From positions 2,232,001-2,296,000 of the forward strand of contig JBAIAA010000009.1 of the NCBI GenBank assembly GCA_037893245.1: a DNA stretch of 64,000 bases. Reading direction: 5' to 3'. The position numbers and the translations under genes were made by a program. Positions 1-16,258 of this stretch are shown here, in pieces. Below the pieces are notes generated by a model. That model was given only the letters and a program-made list of their open reading frames with translations. It was not told where the DNA came from and ran no database searches. Numbering within the stretch: position 1 is the stretch's first letter; each line of letters begins with the position of its first letter. The stretch comes from Crossaster papposus. Lineage: Eukaryota > Echinodermata > Asteroidea > Velatida > Solasteridae.

Positions 1-223
1 CCCAAACTGTGAGACTCATACGTCAGGACACGGGCGGCATAGGCCTATGAGGCAATACACGTGTACATACATACACATAAGAAAACATGTCTACGAATGA
101 GGATAATTTTGTCGACATATATCTGAGCTGCGATCCTCAACGTTGTTCGAGAATGAAGAGACACTCACCAGCTCGACATCCGAGCCAAAATATTGCCAAA
201 TTTCTCACTGGAAAAACCCCAAA

Positions 224-440
224 CTGAGAGACTCATGCGTCAGGATACTGGCGGCATAGGCCTATGTGGCAATACACGTGTACATACATACACATCGGAA
301 AACATGGCTGCGAATGAGGATAATGCTCTCGACATATATCTGAGCTGCGAACCTCAACGTTGTTCGAGAAAGAAGAGACACTCACCAGCTCGACATCTGA
401 GCCAAAATATTGCCAAATTTCTCACTGGAACAAACCTAAA
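224..440 (+). repeat. Representative satellite monomer (217 bp)
   Basis: One unit used to describe the family. Palindrome CATAGGCCTATG lies at 255-266 and TACACGTGTA at 273-282, separated by TGGCAA. A partial internal duplication is visible: CTCGACAT-ATAT-CTGAGC at 328-345 and CTCGACAT-CTGAGC at 389-402, 61 bp apart. The unit ends in a short A/C-rich run of variable length. The phase chosen for the unit is arbitrary. Confidence 0.9.
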
Positions 441-3400
441 CTGAGCGACTCATGCGTCAGGACACTGGCGGCATATGCCTATGTGGCAATACACGTGTAT
501 ATACATACACATAAGAAAACATGGCTACGAATGAGGATAATTTTGTCGACATATATCTGAGCTGCGAGCCTCAACGTTATTCGAGAATGAAGAGACACTC
601 ACCAGCTCGACATCCGAGCCAAAATATTGCCACATTTCTCACTGGAAAAACCCCAAACTGAGAGACTCATGCGTCAGGATACTGGCGCCATAGGCCTATG
701 TGGCAATACACGTGTACATACATACACATAAGAAAACATGGCTGCGAATGAGGATAATTTTATGAACTTATATCTGAGCTGCGAACTTCAACGTAGTTCG
801 TGGATGAAGAGACACTCGCCAGCTCGACATCAGAGCCAAAATATTGCCAAATTTCTCACTGGAACAAACCTAAACTGAGAGACTCATGCGTCAGGACACT
901 GGCGGCATATGCCTATGTGGCAATACACGTGTACATAAATACACATAAGAAAACCTGGCTACGAATAAGGATAATTTTGTCGACATATATCTGAGCTGCG
1001 AGCCTCAACGTTGTTCGAGAATGAAGAGACACTCACCAGCTCGACATCCGAGCCAAAATATTGCCACATTTCTTACTGGAAAAACCCGAAACTGAGAGAC
1101 TCATGCGTCAGGATACTGTCGCCATAGGCCTATGTGGCAATACACGTGTACATACATACACATAAGAAAACATGGCTGCGAATGAGGATAATTTTATGAA
1201 CTTATATCTGAGCTGCGAACTTCAACGTAGTTCGAGGATGAAGAGACACTCGCCAGCTCGACATCAGAGCCAAAATATTGCCAAATTTCTCACTGGAAAA
1301 AAAAAAAATGAGAGACTTATGCGTCAGGACACTGGCGGCATATGCCTATGTGGCAATACACGTGTACATACATACACATCAGAAAACATGGCTGCGAATG
1401 AGGATAATGTTCTCGGCATATATCTGAGCTGCGAACCTCAACGTTGTTCGAGAATGAAGAGACATTCACCACCTCCACATCTGAGCTAACACATCGCCAA
1501 AATTCTCACCGGAAGAGACCAAAACTTTGAGACTCATGCGTCAGGACACTGGCGGCATAGGCCTATGAGGCAATACACATGTACATACATACACATAAGA
1601 AAATATGGCTACGAATGAGGATAATTTTGTCGACATATATCTGAGCTGCGATCCTCAACGTTGTTCGAGAATGAAGAGACACTCACCAGCTCGACATCCG
1701 AGCCAAAATATTGCCACATTTCTCACTGGAAAAAAAACAAACTGAGAGACTCATGCGTCAGGATACTGGCAGCATAGGCCTATGTGGCAATACACGTGTA
1801 CATACATACACATCAGAAAACATGGCTGCGAATGAGGATAATGTTCTCGACATATATCTGAGCTGCGAGCCTCAACGTTGTTCGAGAATGAAGAGACACT
1901 CACCAGCTCGACATCCGAGCCAAAATATTGCCACATTTCTCACTGGAAAAACCCCAAACTGAGAGACTCATGCGTCAGGACACTGGCGCCATAGGCCTAT
2001 GTGGCAATACACGTGTACATACATACACATAAGAAAACATGGCTGCGAATGGGGATAATTTTATGAATTTATATCTGAGCTGCGAACTTCAACGTAGTTC
2101 GTGGATGAAGAGACACTCGCCAGCTCGACATGAGAGCCAAAATATTGCCAAATTTCTCACTGGAACAAACCTAAACTGAGAGACTCATGCGTCAGGACAC
2201 TGGCGGCATAACCCTATGTGGCAATACACGTGTACATAAATACACATAAGAAAACATGGATACGAATGAGGATAATTTTGTCGACATATATCTGAGCTGC
2301 GAGCCTCAACGTTGTTCGAGAATGAAGAGACACTCACCAGCTCGACATCCGAGCCAAAATATTGCCACATTTCTCACTGGAAAAACCCCAAACTGAGAGA
2401 CTCATGCGTCAGGATACTGGCGCCATAGGCCTATGTGGCAATACACGTGTACATACATACACATAAGAAAACATGGCTGCGAATGAGGATAATTTTATGA
2501 ACTTATATCTGAGCTGCGAACTTCAACGTAGTTCGAGGATGAAGAGACACTCGCCAGCTCGACATCAGAGCCAAAATATTGCCAAATTTCTCACTGGAAA
2601 AAAAACAAACTGAGAGACTTATGCGTCAGGACACTGGCGGCATATGCCTATGTGGCAATACACGTGTACATACATACACATCAGAAAACATGGCTGCGAA
2701 TGAGGATAATGTTCTCGACATATATCTGAGCTGCGAACCTCAACGTTGTTCGAGAATGAAGAGACATTCACCACCTCCACATCTGAGCTAACACATCGCC
2801 AAAATTCTCACCGGAAGAGACCAAAACTTTTAGACTCATGCGTCAGGACACTGGCGGCATAGGCCTATGAGGCAATACACATGTACATACATACACATAA
2901 GAAAATATGGCTACGAATGAGGATAATTTTGTCGACATATATCTGAGCTGCGATCCTCAACGTTGTTCGAGAATGAAGAGACACTCACCAGCTCGACATC
3001 CGAGCCAAAATATTGCCACATTTCTCACTGGAAAAAAACCAAACTGAGAGACTCATGCGTCAGGATACTGGCGGCATAGGCCTATGTGGCAATACACGTG
3101 TACATACATACACATCAGAAAACATGGCTGCGAATGAGGATAATGTTCTCGACATATATCTGAGCTGCGAGCCTCAACATTGTTCGAGAATGAAGAGACA
3201 CTCACCAGCTCGACATCCGAGCCAAAATATTGCCACATTTCTCACTGGAAAACCCCAAACTGAGAGACTCATGCGTCAGGATACTGGCGCCATAGGCCTA
3301 TGTGGCAATACACGTGTACATACATACACATAAGAAAACATGGCTGCGAATGAGGATAATTTTATGAATTTATATCTGAGCTGCGAACTTCAACGTAGTT

Positions 3401-4747
3401 CGTGGATGAAGAGACACTCGCCAGCTCGACATCAGAGCCAAAATATTGCCAAATTTCTCACTGGAAAAAAACCAAACTGAGAGACTCATGCGTGAGGATA
3501 CTGGTGGCATATGCCTATGTGGCAATACACGTGTACATACATACACATCAGAAAACATGGCTGCAAATGAGGATAATGTTCTCGACATATATCTGAGCTG
3601 CGAACCTCAACGTTGTTCGAGAATGAAGAGACATTCACCAGCTCGACATCTGAGCCAAAATATTGCCAAATTTCTCACTGGAACAAACCTAAACTGAGAG
3701 ACTCATGCGTCAGGACACTGGCGGCATAGCCCTATGTGGCAATACACGTGTACATAAATACACATAAGAAAACATGGATACGAATGAGGATAATTTTGTC
3801 GACATATATCTGAGCTGCGAGCCTCAACGTTGTTCGAGAATGAAGAGACACTCACCAGCTCGACATCCGAGCCAAAATATTGCCACATTTCTCACTGGAA
3901 AAACCCCAAACTGAGAGACTCATGCGTCAGGATACTGGCGCTATAGGCCTATGTGGCAATACACGTGTACATACATACACATAAGAAAACATGGCTGCGA
4001 ATGAGGATAATTTTATGAACTTATATCTGAGCTGCGAACTTCAACGTAGTTCGAGGATGAAGAGACACTCGCCAGCTCGACATCAGAGCCAAAATATTGC
4101 CAAATTTCTCACTGGAAAAAAACCAAACTGAGAGACTCATGCGTCAGGACACTGGTGGCATATGCCTAAGTGGCAATACACGTGTACATACATACACATA
4201 AGAAAACATGGCTGCAAATGAGGTTAATGTTCTCGACATATATCTGAGCTGCGAACCTCAACGTTGTTCGAGAATGAAGAGACACTCACCAGCTCGACAT
4301 CCGAGCCAAAATATTGCCACATTTCTCACTCGAAAAAAAAAAAACTGAGAGACTCATGCGTCAGGACACTGGTGGCATATGCCTAAGTGGCAATACATGT
4401 GTACATACATACACATAAGAAAACATGGCTGCAAATGAGGTTAATGTTCTCGACATATATCTGAGCTGCGAACCTCAACGTTGTTCGAGAATGAAGAGAC
4501 ACTCACCAGCTCGACATCCGAGCCAAAATATTGCCACATTTCTCACTCGAAAAAACCCAAACTGAGAGACTCATGCGTCAGGATACTGGCGCCATAGGCC
4601 TATGTGGCAATACACGTGTACATACATACACATAAGAAAACATGGCTGCGAATGAGGATAATTTTATGAACTTATATCTGAGCTGCGAACTTCAACGTAG
4701 TTCGAGGATGAAGAGACACTCGCCAGCTCGACATCAGAGCCAAAATA

Positions 4748-7700
4748 TTGACAAATTTTTCACTGGAAAAAAACCAAACTGAGAGACTCATGCGTCAGGA
4801 CACTGGCGGCATATGCCTATGTGGCAATACACGTGTACATACATACACATCAGAAAACATGGCTGCGAATGAGGATAATGTTCTCGACATATATCTGAGC
4901 TGCGAACCTCAACGTTGTTCGAGAATGAAGAGATACTCACCAGCTCGACATCTGAGCCAAAATATTGCCCAATTTCTCACTGGAACAAACCTAAACAGAG
5001 AGACTCATGCGTCAGGACACTGGCGGCATATGCCTATGTGGCAATACACGTGTACATACAAACACATCAGAAAACATGGCTGCGAATGAGGATAATGTTC
5101 TCGACATATATCTGAGCTGCGAACCTCAACGTTGTTCGAGAATGAAAAGACATTCACCACCTCCACATCTGAGCTAACACATCGCCAAAATTCTCACTGG
5201 AAAAACAAACAAACTAAGAGACTCATGCGTCAGTATACTGGCGGCATAGGCCTATGTGGCAATACACGTGTACATACATACACATCAGAAAACATGGCTG
5301 CGAATGAGGATAATGTTCTCGACATATATCTGAGCTGCGAACCTCAACGTTGTTCGAGAATGAAGAGACATTCACCACCTCCACATCTGAGCTAACACAT
5401 CGCCAAAATTCTCACCGGAAGAGACCAAAACTTTGAGACTCATGCGTCAGGACACTGGCGGCATAGGCCTATGAGGCAATACACATGTACATACATACAC
5501 ATAAGAAAATATGGCTACGAATGAGGATAATTTTGTCGACATATAGCTGAGCTGCGAGCCTCAACGTTGTTCGAGAATGAAGAGACACTCACCAGCTCGC
5601 CATCCGAGCAAAAATATTGCCAAATTTCTCACTGGAAAAACACCAAAACTGTGAGATTCATGATTCAGGACACTGGCAGCATAGGCCTATGAGGCAATAC
5701 ACGTGTACATACATACACATAAGAAAACATGGCTGCGAATGAGGATAATTTTATGAACTTATATCTGAGCTGCGAACTTCAACGTAGTTCGAGGATGAAG
5801 AGACACTCGCCAGCTCGACATCAGAGCCAAAATATTGCCAAATTTCTCACTGGAAAAAACACAAACTGAGAGACTTATGCGTCAGGACACTGGCGGCATA
5901 TGCCTATATGGCAATACACGTGTACATACATACACATCAGAAAACATGGCTGCGAATGAGGATAATGTTCTCGACATATATCTGAGCTGCGAACCTCAAC
6001 GTTGTTCGAGAATGAAGAGACATTCACCACCTCCACATCTGAGCTAACACATCGCCAAAATTCTCACCGGAAGAGACCAAAACTTTGAGACTCATGCGTC
6101 AGGACACTGGCGGCATAGGCCTATGAGGCAATACACATGTACATACATACACATAAGAAAATATGGCTACGAATGAGGATAATTTTGTCGACATATATCT
6201 GAGCTGCGATCCTCAACGTTGTTCGAGAATGAAGAGACACTCACCAGCTCAACATCCGAGCCAAAATATTGCCACATTTCTCACTGGAAAAAAAAAAAAC
6301 TGAGAGACTCATGCGTCAGGATACTGGCGGCATAGGCCTATGTGGCAATACACGTGTACATACATACACATCAGAAAACATGGCTGCGAATGAGGATAAT
6401 GTTCTCGACATATATCTGAGCTGCGAGCCTCAACGTTGTTCGAGAATGAAGAGACACTCACCAGCTCGACATCCGAGCCAAAATATTGCCACATTTCTCA
6501 ATGGAAAAACCCCAAACTGAGAGACTCATGCGTCAGGATACTGGCGCTATAGGCCTATGTGGCAATACACGTGTACATACGTACACATAAGAAAACATGG
6601 CTGCGAATGAGGATAATTTTATGAACTTATATCTGAGCTGCGAACTTCAACGTAGTTCGAGGATGAAGAGACACTCGCCAGCTCGACATCAGAGCCAAAA
6701 TATTGCCAAATTTCTCACTGGAAAAAAACCAAACTGAGAGACTCATGCGTCAGGACACTGGTGGCATATGCCTAAGTGGCAATACACGTGTACATACATA
6801 CACATCAGAAAACATGGCTGCAAATGAGGATAATGTTCTCGACATATATCTGAGCTGCGAACCTCAACGTTGTTCGAGAATGAAGAGACACTCACCAGCT
6901 CGACATCTGAGCCAAAATATTGCCAAATTTCTCACTGGAACAAACCTAAACTGAGAGACTCATGCGTCAGGACACTGGCAGCATATCCCTATGTGGCAAT
7001 ACACGTGTACATAAATATACATAAGAAAACATGGCTACGAATGAGGATAATTTTGTCGACATATATCTGAGCTGCGAGCCTCAACGTTGTTCGAGAATGA
7101 AGAGACACTCACCAGCTCGACATCCGAGCCAAAATATTGCCACATTTCTCACTCGAAAAAACCCAAACTGAGAGACTCATGCGTCAGGATACTGGCGCCA
7201 TAGGCCTATGTGGCAATACACGTGTACATACATACACATCAGAAAACATGGCTGCGAATGAGGATAATGTTCTCGACATATATCTGAGCTGCGAACCTCA
7301 ACGTTGTTCGAGAATGAAGAGATACTCACCAGCTCGACATCTGAGCCAAAATATTGCCAAATTTCTCACTGGAACAAACCTAAACAGAGAGACTCATGCG
7401 TCAGGACACTGGCGGCATATGCCTATGTGGCAATACACGTGTACATACAAACACATCAGAAAACATGGCTGCGAATGAGGATAATGTTCTCGACATATAT
7501 CTGAGCTGCGAACCTCAACGTTGTTCAAGAATGAAAAGACATTCACCACCTCCACATCTGAGCTAACACATCGCCAAAATTCTCACTGGAAAAACAAACA
7601 AACTAAGAGACTCATGCGTCAGTATACTGGCGGCATAGGCCTATGTGGCAATACACGTGTACATACATACACATAAGAAAATATGGCTACGAATGAGGAT

Positions 7701-10510
7701 AATTTTGTCGACATATATCTGAGCTGCGATCCTCAACGTTGTTCGAGAATGAAGAGACACTCACCAGCTTAACATCCGAGCAAAAATATTGCCACATTTC
7801 TCACTGGAAAAAAACCAAACTGAGAGACTCATGCGTCAGGATACTGGCGGCATAGGCCTATGTGGCAATACACGTGTACATACATACACATAAGAAAACA
7901 TGGCTGCGAATGAGGATAATTTTATGAATTTATATCTGAGCTGCGAACTTCAACGTAGTTCGTGGATGAAGAGACACTCGCCAGCTCCACATCAGAGCCA
8001 AAATATTGCCAAATTTCTCACTGGAAAAAACACCAAAACTGTGAGATTCATGATTCAGGACACTGGCAGCATAGGCCTATGAGGCAATACACGTGTACAT
8101 ACATACACATAAGAAAACATGGCTGCGAATGAGGATAATTTTATGAACTTATATCTCAGCTGCGAACTTCAACGTAGTTCGAGGATGAAGAGACACTCGC
8201 CAGCTCGACATCAGAGCCAAAATATTGCCAAATTTCTCACTGGAAAACAAACAAACTGAGAGACTTATGCGTCAGGACACTGGCGGCATATGCCTATATG
8301 GCAATTCACGTGTACATACATACACATCAGAAAACATGGCTGCGAATGAGGATAATGTTCTCGACATATATCTGAGCTGCGAACCTCAACGTTGTTCGAG
8401 AATGAAGAGACATTCACCACCTCCACATCTGAGCTAACACATCGCCAAAATTCTCACCGGAAGAGACCAAAACTTTGAGACTCATGCGTCAGGACACTGG
8501 CGGCATAGGCCTATGAGGCAATACACATGTACATACATACACATAAGAAAATATGGCTACGAATGAGGATAATTTTGTCGACATATATCTGAGCTGCGAT
8601 CCTCAACGTTGTTCGAGAATGAAGAGACACTCACCAGCTTAACATCCGAGCCAAAATATTGCCACATTTCTCACTGGAAAAAAACCAAACTGAGAGACTC
8701 ATGCGTCAGGATACTGGCGGCATAGGCCTATGTGGCAATACAAGTGTACATACATACACATCAGAAAACATGGCTGCGAATGAGGATAATGTTCTCGACA
8801 TATATCTGAGCTGCGAGCCTCAACGTTGTTCGAGAATGAAGAGACACTCACCAGCTCGACATCCGAGCCAAAATATTGCCACATTTCTCACTGGAAAAAC
8901 CCCAAACTGAGAGACTCATGCGTCAGGATACTGGCGCCATAGGCCTATGTGGCAATAAACGTGTACATACATACACATAAGAAAACATGGCTGCGAATGA
9001 GGATAATTTTATGAATTTATATCTGAGCTGCGAACTTCAACGTAGTTCGTGGATGAAGAGACACTCGCCAGCTCCACATCAGAGCCAAAATATTGCCAAA
9101 TTTCTCACTGGAAAAAACCAAACTGAGAGACTCATGCGTCAGGATACTGGCGCCATAGGCCTATGTGGCAACACACGTGTACATAAATATACATAAGAAA
9201 ACATGGCTACGAATGAGGATAATTTTGTCGACATATATCTGAGCTGCGAGCCTCAACGTTGTTCGAGAATGAAGAGACACTCACCAGCTCGACATCCGAG
9301 CCAAAATATTGCCACATTTCTCACTCGAAAAAACCCAAACTGAGAGACTCATGCGTCAGGATACTGGCGCCATAGGCCTATGTGGCAATACACGTGTACA
9401 TACATACACATAAGAAAACATGGCTGCGAATGAGGATAATTTTATGAACTTATATCTGAGCTGCGAACTTCAACGTAGTTCGAGGATGAAGAGACACTCG
9501 CCAGCTCGACATCAGAGCCAAAATATTGACAAATTTCTCACTGGAAAAAAACCAAACTGAGAGACTCATGCGTCAGGACACTGGCGGCATATGCCTATGT
9601 GGCAATACACGTGTACATACATACACATCAGAAAACATGGCTGCGAATGAGGATAATGTTCTCGACATATATCTGAGCTGCGAACCTCAACGTTGTTCGA
9701 GAATGAAGAGATACTCACCAGCTCGACATCTGAGCCACAATATTGCCAAATTTCTCACTGGAACAAACCTAAACAGAGAGACTCATGCGTCAGGACACTG
9801 GCGGCATATGCCTATGTGGCAATACACGTGTACATACAAACACATCAGAAAACATGGCTGCGAATGAGGATAATGTTCTCGACATATATCTGAGCTGCGA
9901 ACCTCAACGTTGTTCGAGAATGAAAAGACATTCACCACCTCCACATCTGAGCTAACACATCGCCAAAATTCTCACTGGAAAAACAAACAAACTAAGAGAC
10001 TCATGCGTCAGTATACTGGCGGCATAGGCCTATGTGGCAATACACGTGTACATACATACACATCAGAAAACATGGCTGCGAATGAGGATAATGTTCTCGA
10101 CATATATCTGAGCTGCGAACCTCAACGTTGTTCGAGAATGAAGAGACATTCACCACCTCCACATCTGAGCTAACACATCGCCAAAATTCTCACCGGAAGA
10201 GACCAAAACTTTGAGACTCATGCGTCAGGACACTGGCTGCATAGGCCTATGAGGCAATACACATGTACATACATACACATAAGAAAATATGGCTACGAAT
10301 GAGGATAATTTTGTCGACATATAGCTGAGCTGCGAGCCTCAACGTTGTTCGAGAATGAAGAGACACTCACCAGCTCGCCATCCGAGCAAAAATATTGCCA
10401 AATTTCTCACTGGAAAAACACCAAAACTGTGAGATTCATGATTCAGGACACTGGCAGCATAGGCCTATGAGGCAATACACGTGTACATACATACACATAA
10501 GAAAACATGG
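4748..10510. repeat. Higher-order repeat, 11 monomers (~2389 bp)
   Basis: Variant-specific monomers recur at a spacing of 2389-2390 bp: 4748, 7137 and 9526; 5835 and 8225; 6269 and 8659; and the diagnostic variant GATTCATGATTCAGG near 5655, 8045 and 10435. This gives two full and one partial copy of an 11-monomer unit. Copies differ by point changes and by local monomer swaps (for example around 7640-7900). The third copy loses correspondence near 10.51 kb. Confidence 0.75.
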
Positions 10511-13500
10511 CTGCGAATGAGGACAAGTTTCTCGACATATATCTGAGCTGCGATCCTCAACGTTGTTCGAGAATGAAGAGACACTCACCAGCTCGACATC
10601 CGAGCCAAAATATTGCCACATTTCTTATTGGAAAAACAAACAAACTGAGAGACTCATGCGTCAGGATACTGGCGGCATAGGCCTATGTGGCAATACACGT
10701 GTACATACATACACATCAGAAAACTTGGCTGCGAATGAGGATAATGTTCTCGACATATATCTGAGCTGCGAGCCTCAACGTTGTTCGAGAATGAAGAGAC
10801 ACTCACCAGCTCGACATCCGAGCCAAAATATTGCCACATTTCTCACTGGAAAAACCCCAAACTGAGAGACTCATGCGTCAGGATACTGGCGCCATAGGCC
10901 TATGTGGCAATACACGTGTACATACATACACATAAGAAAACATGGCTGCGAATGAGGATAATTTTATGAACTTATATCTGAGCTGCGAACTTCAACGTAG
11001 TTCGTGGATGAAGAGACACTCGCCAGCTCGACATCAGAGCCAAAATATTGCCAAATTTCTAACTGGAAAAAAACCAAACTGAGAGACTCATGCGTCAGGA
11101 CACTGGCGACATATGCATATGTGGCAATACACGTGTACATACATACACATCAGAAAACATGGCTGCGAATGAGGATAATGTTCTCGACATATATCTGAGC
11201 TGCGAGCCTCAACGTTGTTCGAGAATGAAGAAACACTCACCAGCTCGACATCCGAGCCAAAATATTGCCACATTTCTCACTGGAAAAACCCCAAACTGAG
11301 AGACTCATGCGTCAGGATACTGGCGCCATAGGCCTATGTGGCAATACACGTGTACATACATACACATAAGAAAACATGGCTGCGAATGAGGATAATTTTA
11401 TGAACTTATATCTGAGCTGCGAACTTCAACGTAGTTCGTGGATGAAGAGACACTCGCCAGCTCGACATCAGAGCCAAAATATTGCCAAATTTCTCACTGG
11501 AAAAAAAACCAAACTGAGAGACTCATGCGTCAGGACACTGGCGGCATATGCCTATGTGGCAATACACGTGTACATACATACACATCAGAAAACATGGCTA
11601 CGAATGAGGATAATTTTGTCGACATATATCTGAGCTGCGAGCCTCAACGTTGTTCGAGAATGAAGAGACACTCACCAGCTCGACATCCGAGCCAAAATAT
11701 TGCCACATTTCTCACTGGAAAAACCCCAAACTGATAGACTCATGCGTCAGGATACTGGCGCCATAGGCCTATGTGGCAATACACGTGTACATAAATACAC
11801 ATAAGAAAACATGGCTGCGAATGAGGATAATTTTATGAACTTATATCTGAGCTGCGAACTTCAACGTAGTTCGAGGATGAAGAGACACTCGCCAGCTCGA
11901 CATCAGAGCCAAAATATTGCCAAATTTCTCACTGGAAAAAAACCAAACTGAGAGACTCATGCGTCATGACACTGGCGGCATATGCCTATGTGGCAATACA
12001 CGTGTACATACATACACATCAGAAAACATGGCTGCGAATGAGGATAATGTTCTCGACATATATCTGAGCTGCGAGCCTCAACGTTGTTCGAGAATGAAGA
12101 GACACTCACCAGCTCGACATCCGAGCCAAAATATTGCCACATTTCTCACTGGAAAAACCCCAAACTGAGAGACTCATGCGTCAGGATACTGGCGCCATAC
12201 GCCTATGTGGCAATACACGTGTACATACATACACATAAGAAAACATGGCTGCGAATGAGGATAATTTTATGAACTTATATCTGAGCTGCGAACTTCAACG
12301 TAGTTCGTGGATGAAGAGACACTCGCCAGCTCGACATCAGAGCCAAAATATTGCCAAATTTCTAACTGAAAAAAAACCAAACTGAGAGACTCATGCGTCA
12401 GGACACTGGCGGCATATGCATATGTGGCAATACACGTGTACATACATACACATCAGAAAACATGGCTGCGAATGAGGATAATGTTCTCGACATATATCTG
12501 AGCTGCGAACCTCAACGTTGTTCGAGAATGAAGAGACACTCACCAGCTCGACATCTGAGCCAAAATATTGCCAAATTTCTCACTGGAACAAACCTAAACT
12601 GAGAGACTCATGCGTCAGGAAACTGGCGGCATATGCCTATGTGGCAATACACGTGTAAATACAAACACATCAGAAAACATGGCTGCGAATGAGGATAATG
12701 TTCTCGACATATATCTGAGCTGCGAACCTCAACGTTGTTCGAGAATGAAAAGACATTCACCACCTCCACATCTGAGCTAAGACATCGCCAAAATTCTCAC
12801 TGAAAAAACAAACAAACTAAGAGACTCATGCGTCAGTATACTGGCGGCATAGGCCTATGTGGCAATACACGTGTACATACTTACTAATTAGAAAACATGG
12901 CTGCGAATGAGGATAATGTTCTCGACATATATCTGAGCTGCGAACCTCAACGTTGTTCGAGAATGAAGAGACACTCACCAGCTCGACATCTGAGCCAAAA
13001 TATTGCCAAATTTCTCACTGGAACAAACCTAAACTGAGAGACTCATGCGTCAGGACACTGGCGGCATATGCCTATCTGGCAATACACGTGTACATACATA
13101 CACATCAGAAAACATGGCTGCGAATGAATATAATTTTATGAACTTATATCTGAGCTGCGAACCTCAACGTTGTTCGAGAATGAAAAGACATTCACCACCT
13201 CCACATCTGAGCTAACACATCGCCAACATTCTCACTGGAAAAACAAACAAACTGAGAGACTCATGCGTCAGTATACTGGCGGCATAGGCCTATGTGGCAA
13301 TACACATGTACATACATACACATCAGAAAACATTGCTGCAAATGAGGATAATGTTCTCGACATATATCTGAGCTGCGAACCTCAACGTTGTTCGAGAGGG
13401 AAGAGACATTCACCACCTCCGCATCTGAGCTAACACATCGCCAACATTCTCACCGGAAGAGACCAAAACTTTGAGACTCATGCGTCAGGACACTGGCGGC

Positions 13501-13654
13501 ATAGGCCTATGAGGCAATACACATGTACATACATACACATAAGAAAACATGGCTACGAATGAGGATAATTTTGTCGACATATATCTGAGCTGCGATCCTC
13601 AACGTTGTTCGAGAATGAAGAGACACTCACCAGCTCGACATCCTAGCCAAAATA

Positions 13655-16258
13655 TTGCCAAATTTCTCACTGGAAAAAAAACAAACTGAGAGACTCATGC
13701 GTCAGGATACTGGCGGCATAGGCCTATGTGGCAATACACGTGTACATACATACACATCAGAAAACATGGCTGCGAATGAGGATAATGTTCTCGACATATA
13801 TCTGAGCTGCCAACCTCAACGTTATTCGAGAATGAAGAGACACTCACCAGCTCGACATCTGAGCCAAAATATTGCCAAAGTTCTCACGGGAACATACCTA
13901 AACTGAGAGACTCATGCATCAGGACCCTGGCGGCATATGCCCATGTGGCAATACACGTGTACATACAAACACATCAGAAAACATGGCTGCGAATGAGGAT
14001 AATTTTATGAACTTATATCTGAGCTGCGAACCTCAACGTTGTTTGAGAATGAAGAGACACTCGCCTGCTCGACATCTGAGCCAAAATATTTCCAAATTTC
14101 TCACTGGAAAAAAACCAAACTGTGAGACTCATACGTCAGGACACGGGCGCCATAGGCCTATGTGGCAATATACGTGTACATACATACACATAAGAAAACA
14201 TGGCTGCGAATGAGGATAATTTTATGAACTTATATCTGAGCTGCGAACCTCAACGTAGTTCCAGGATGAAGAGACACTCGCCAGCTCGACATCAGAGCCA
14301 AAATATTGCCAAATTTCTCACTGGAAAAAACCCAAACTGAGAGACTCATGCGTCAGGATACTGGCGGCATATGCCTATGTGGCAATACACGTGTACATAC
14401 ATACACATCAGAAAATATGGCTGCGAATGAAGATAATGTTCTCGACATATATCTGAGCTGCGAACCTCAACGTTGTTCGAGAATGAAGAGACACTCACCA
14501 GCTCGACATCTGAGCCAAAATATTGCCAAATTTCTCACTGGAGCAAACCTAAACTGAGAGACTCATGCGTCAGGACACTGGCGGCATATGCCTATGTGGC
14601 AATACACGTGTACATACAAACACATCAGAAAACATGGCTGCGAATGAGGATAATTTTCTCGACATATATCTGAGCTGCGAACCTCAACGTTGTTCGAGAA
14701 TGAAGAGACATTCACCACCTCCGCATCTGATCTAACACATCGCCAACATTCTCACCGGAAGAGACCAAAACTTTGAGACTCATGCGTCAGGACACTGGCG
14801 GTATAGGCCTATGAGGCAATACACATGTACATACATACACATAAGAAAACATGGCTACGAATGAGGATAATTTTGTCGACATATATCTGAGCTGCGATCC
14901 TCAACGTTGTTCGAGAATGAAGAGACACTCACCAGCTCGACATCCTAGCCAAAATATTGCCAAATTTCTCACTGGAAAAAAAACAAACTGAGAGACTCAT
15001 GCGTCAGGATACTGGCGGCATAGGCCTATGTGGCAATACACGTGTACATACATACACATCAGAAAACATGGCTGCGAATGAGGATAATGTTCTCGACATA
15101 TATCTGAGCTGCCAACCTCAACGTTGTTCGAGAATGAAGAGACACTCACCAGCTTGACATCTGAGCCAAAATATTGCCAAAGTTCTCACGGGAACAAACC
15201 TAAACTGAGAGACTCATGCGTCAGGACCCTGGCGGCATATGCCCATGTGGCAATACACGTGTACATACAAACACATCAGAAAACATGGCTGCGAATGAGG
15301 ATAATTTTATGAACTTATATCTGAGCTGCGAACCTCAACGTTGTTTGAGAATGAAGAGACACTCGCCTGCTCGACATCTGAGCCAAAATATTTCCAAAGT
15401 TCTCACTGGAAAAAAACCAAACTGTGAGACTCATACGTCAGGACACGGGCGCCATAGGCCTATGTGGCAATATACGTGTACATACATACACATAAGAAAA
15501 CATGGCTGCGAATGAGGAAAATTTTATGAACTTATATCTGAGCTGCGAACCTCAACGTAGTTCGAGGATGAAGAGACACTCGCCAGCTCGACATCAGAGC
15601 CAAAATATTGCCAAATTTCTCACTGGAAAAAACCCAAACTGAGAGACTCATGCGTCAGGATACTGGCGGCATATGCCTATGTGGCAATACACGTGTACAT
15701 ACATACACATCAGAAAATATGGCTGCGAATGAAGATAATGTTCTCGACATATATCTGAGCTGCGAACCTCAACGTTGTTCGAGAATGAAGAGACACTCAC
15801 CAGCTCGACATCTGAGCCAAAATATTGCCAAATTTCTCACTGGAGCAAACCTAAACTGAGAGACTCATGCGTCAGGACACTGGCGGCATATGCCTATGTG
15901 GCAATACACGTGTACATACAAACACATCAGAAAACATGGCTGCGAATGAGGATAATTTTCTCGACATATATCTGAGCTGCGAACCTCAACGTTGTTCGAG
16001 AATGAAGAGACATTCACCACCTCCGCATCTGATCTAACACATCGCCAACATTCTCACCGGAAGAGACCAAAACTTTGAGACTCATGCGTCAGGACACTGG
16101 CGGTATAGGCCTATGAGGCAATACACATGTACATACATACACATAAGAAAACATGGCTACGAATGAGGATAATTTTGTCGACATATATCTGAGCTGCGAT
16201 CCTCAACGTTGTTCGAGAATGAAGAGACACTCACCAGCTCGACATCCTAGCCAAAATA
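13655..16258. repeat. Higher-order repeat, 6 monomers (1302 bp), two copies
   Basis: The segments 13655-14956 and 14957-16258 align at an offset of exactly 1302 bp (6 x 217), shown by paired landmarks at 13914/15216, 14306/15608 and 14473/15775. They differ only by scattered substitutions, such as GTTATTCG versus GTTGTTCG near 13830/15125. This is a local, recent duplication within the array. Confidence 0.85.
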
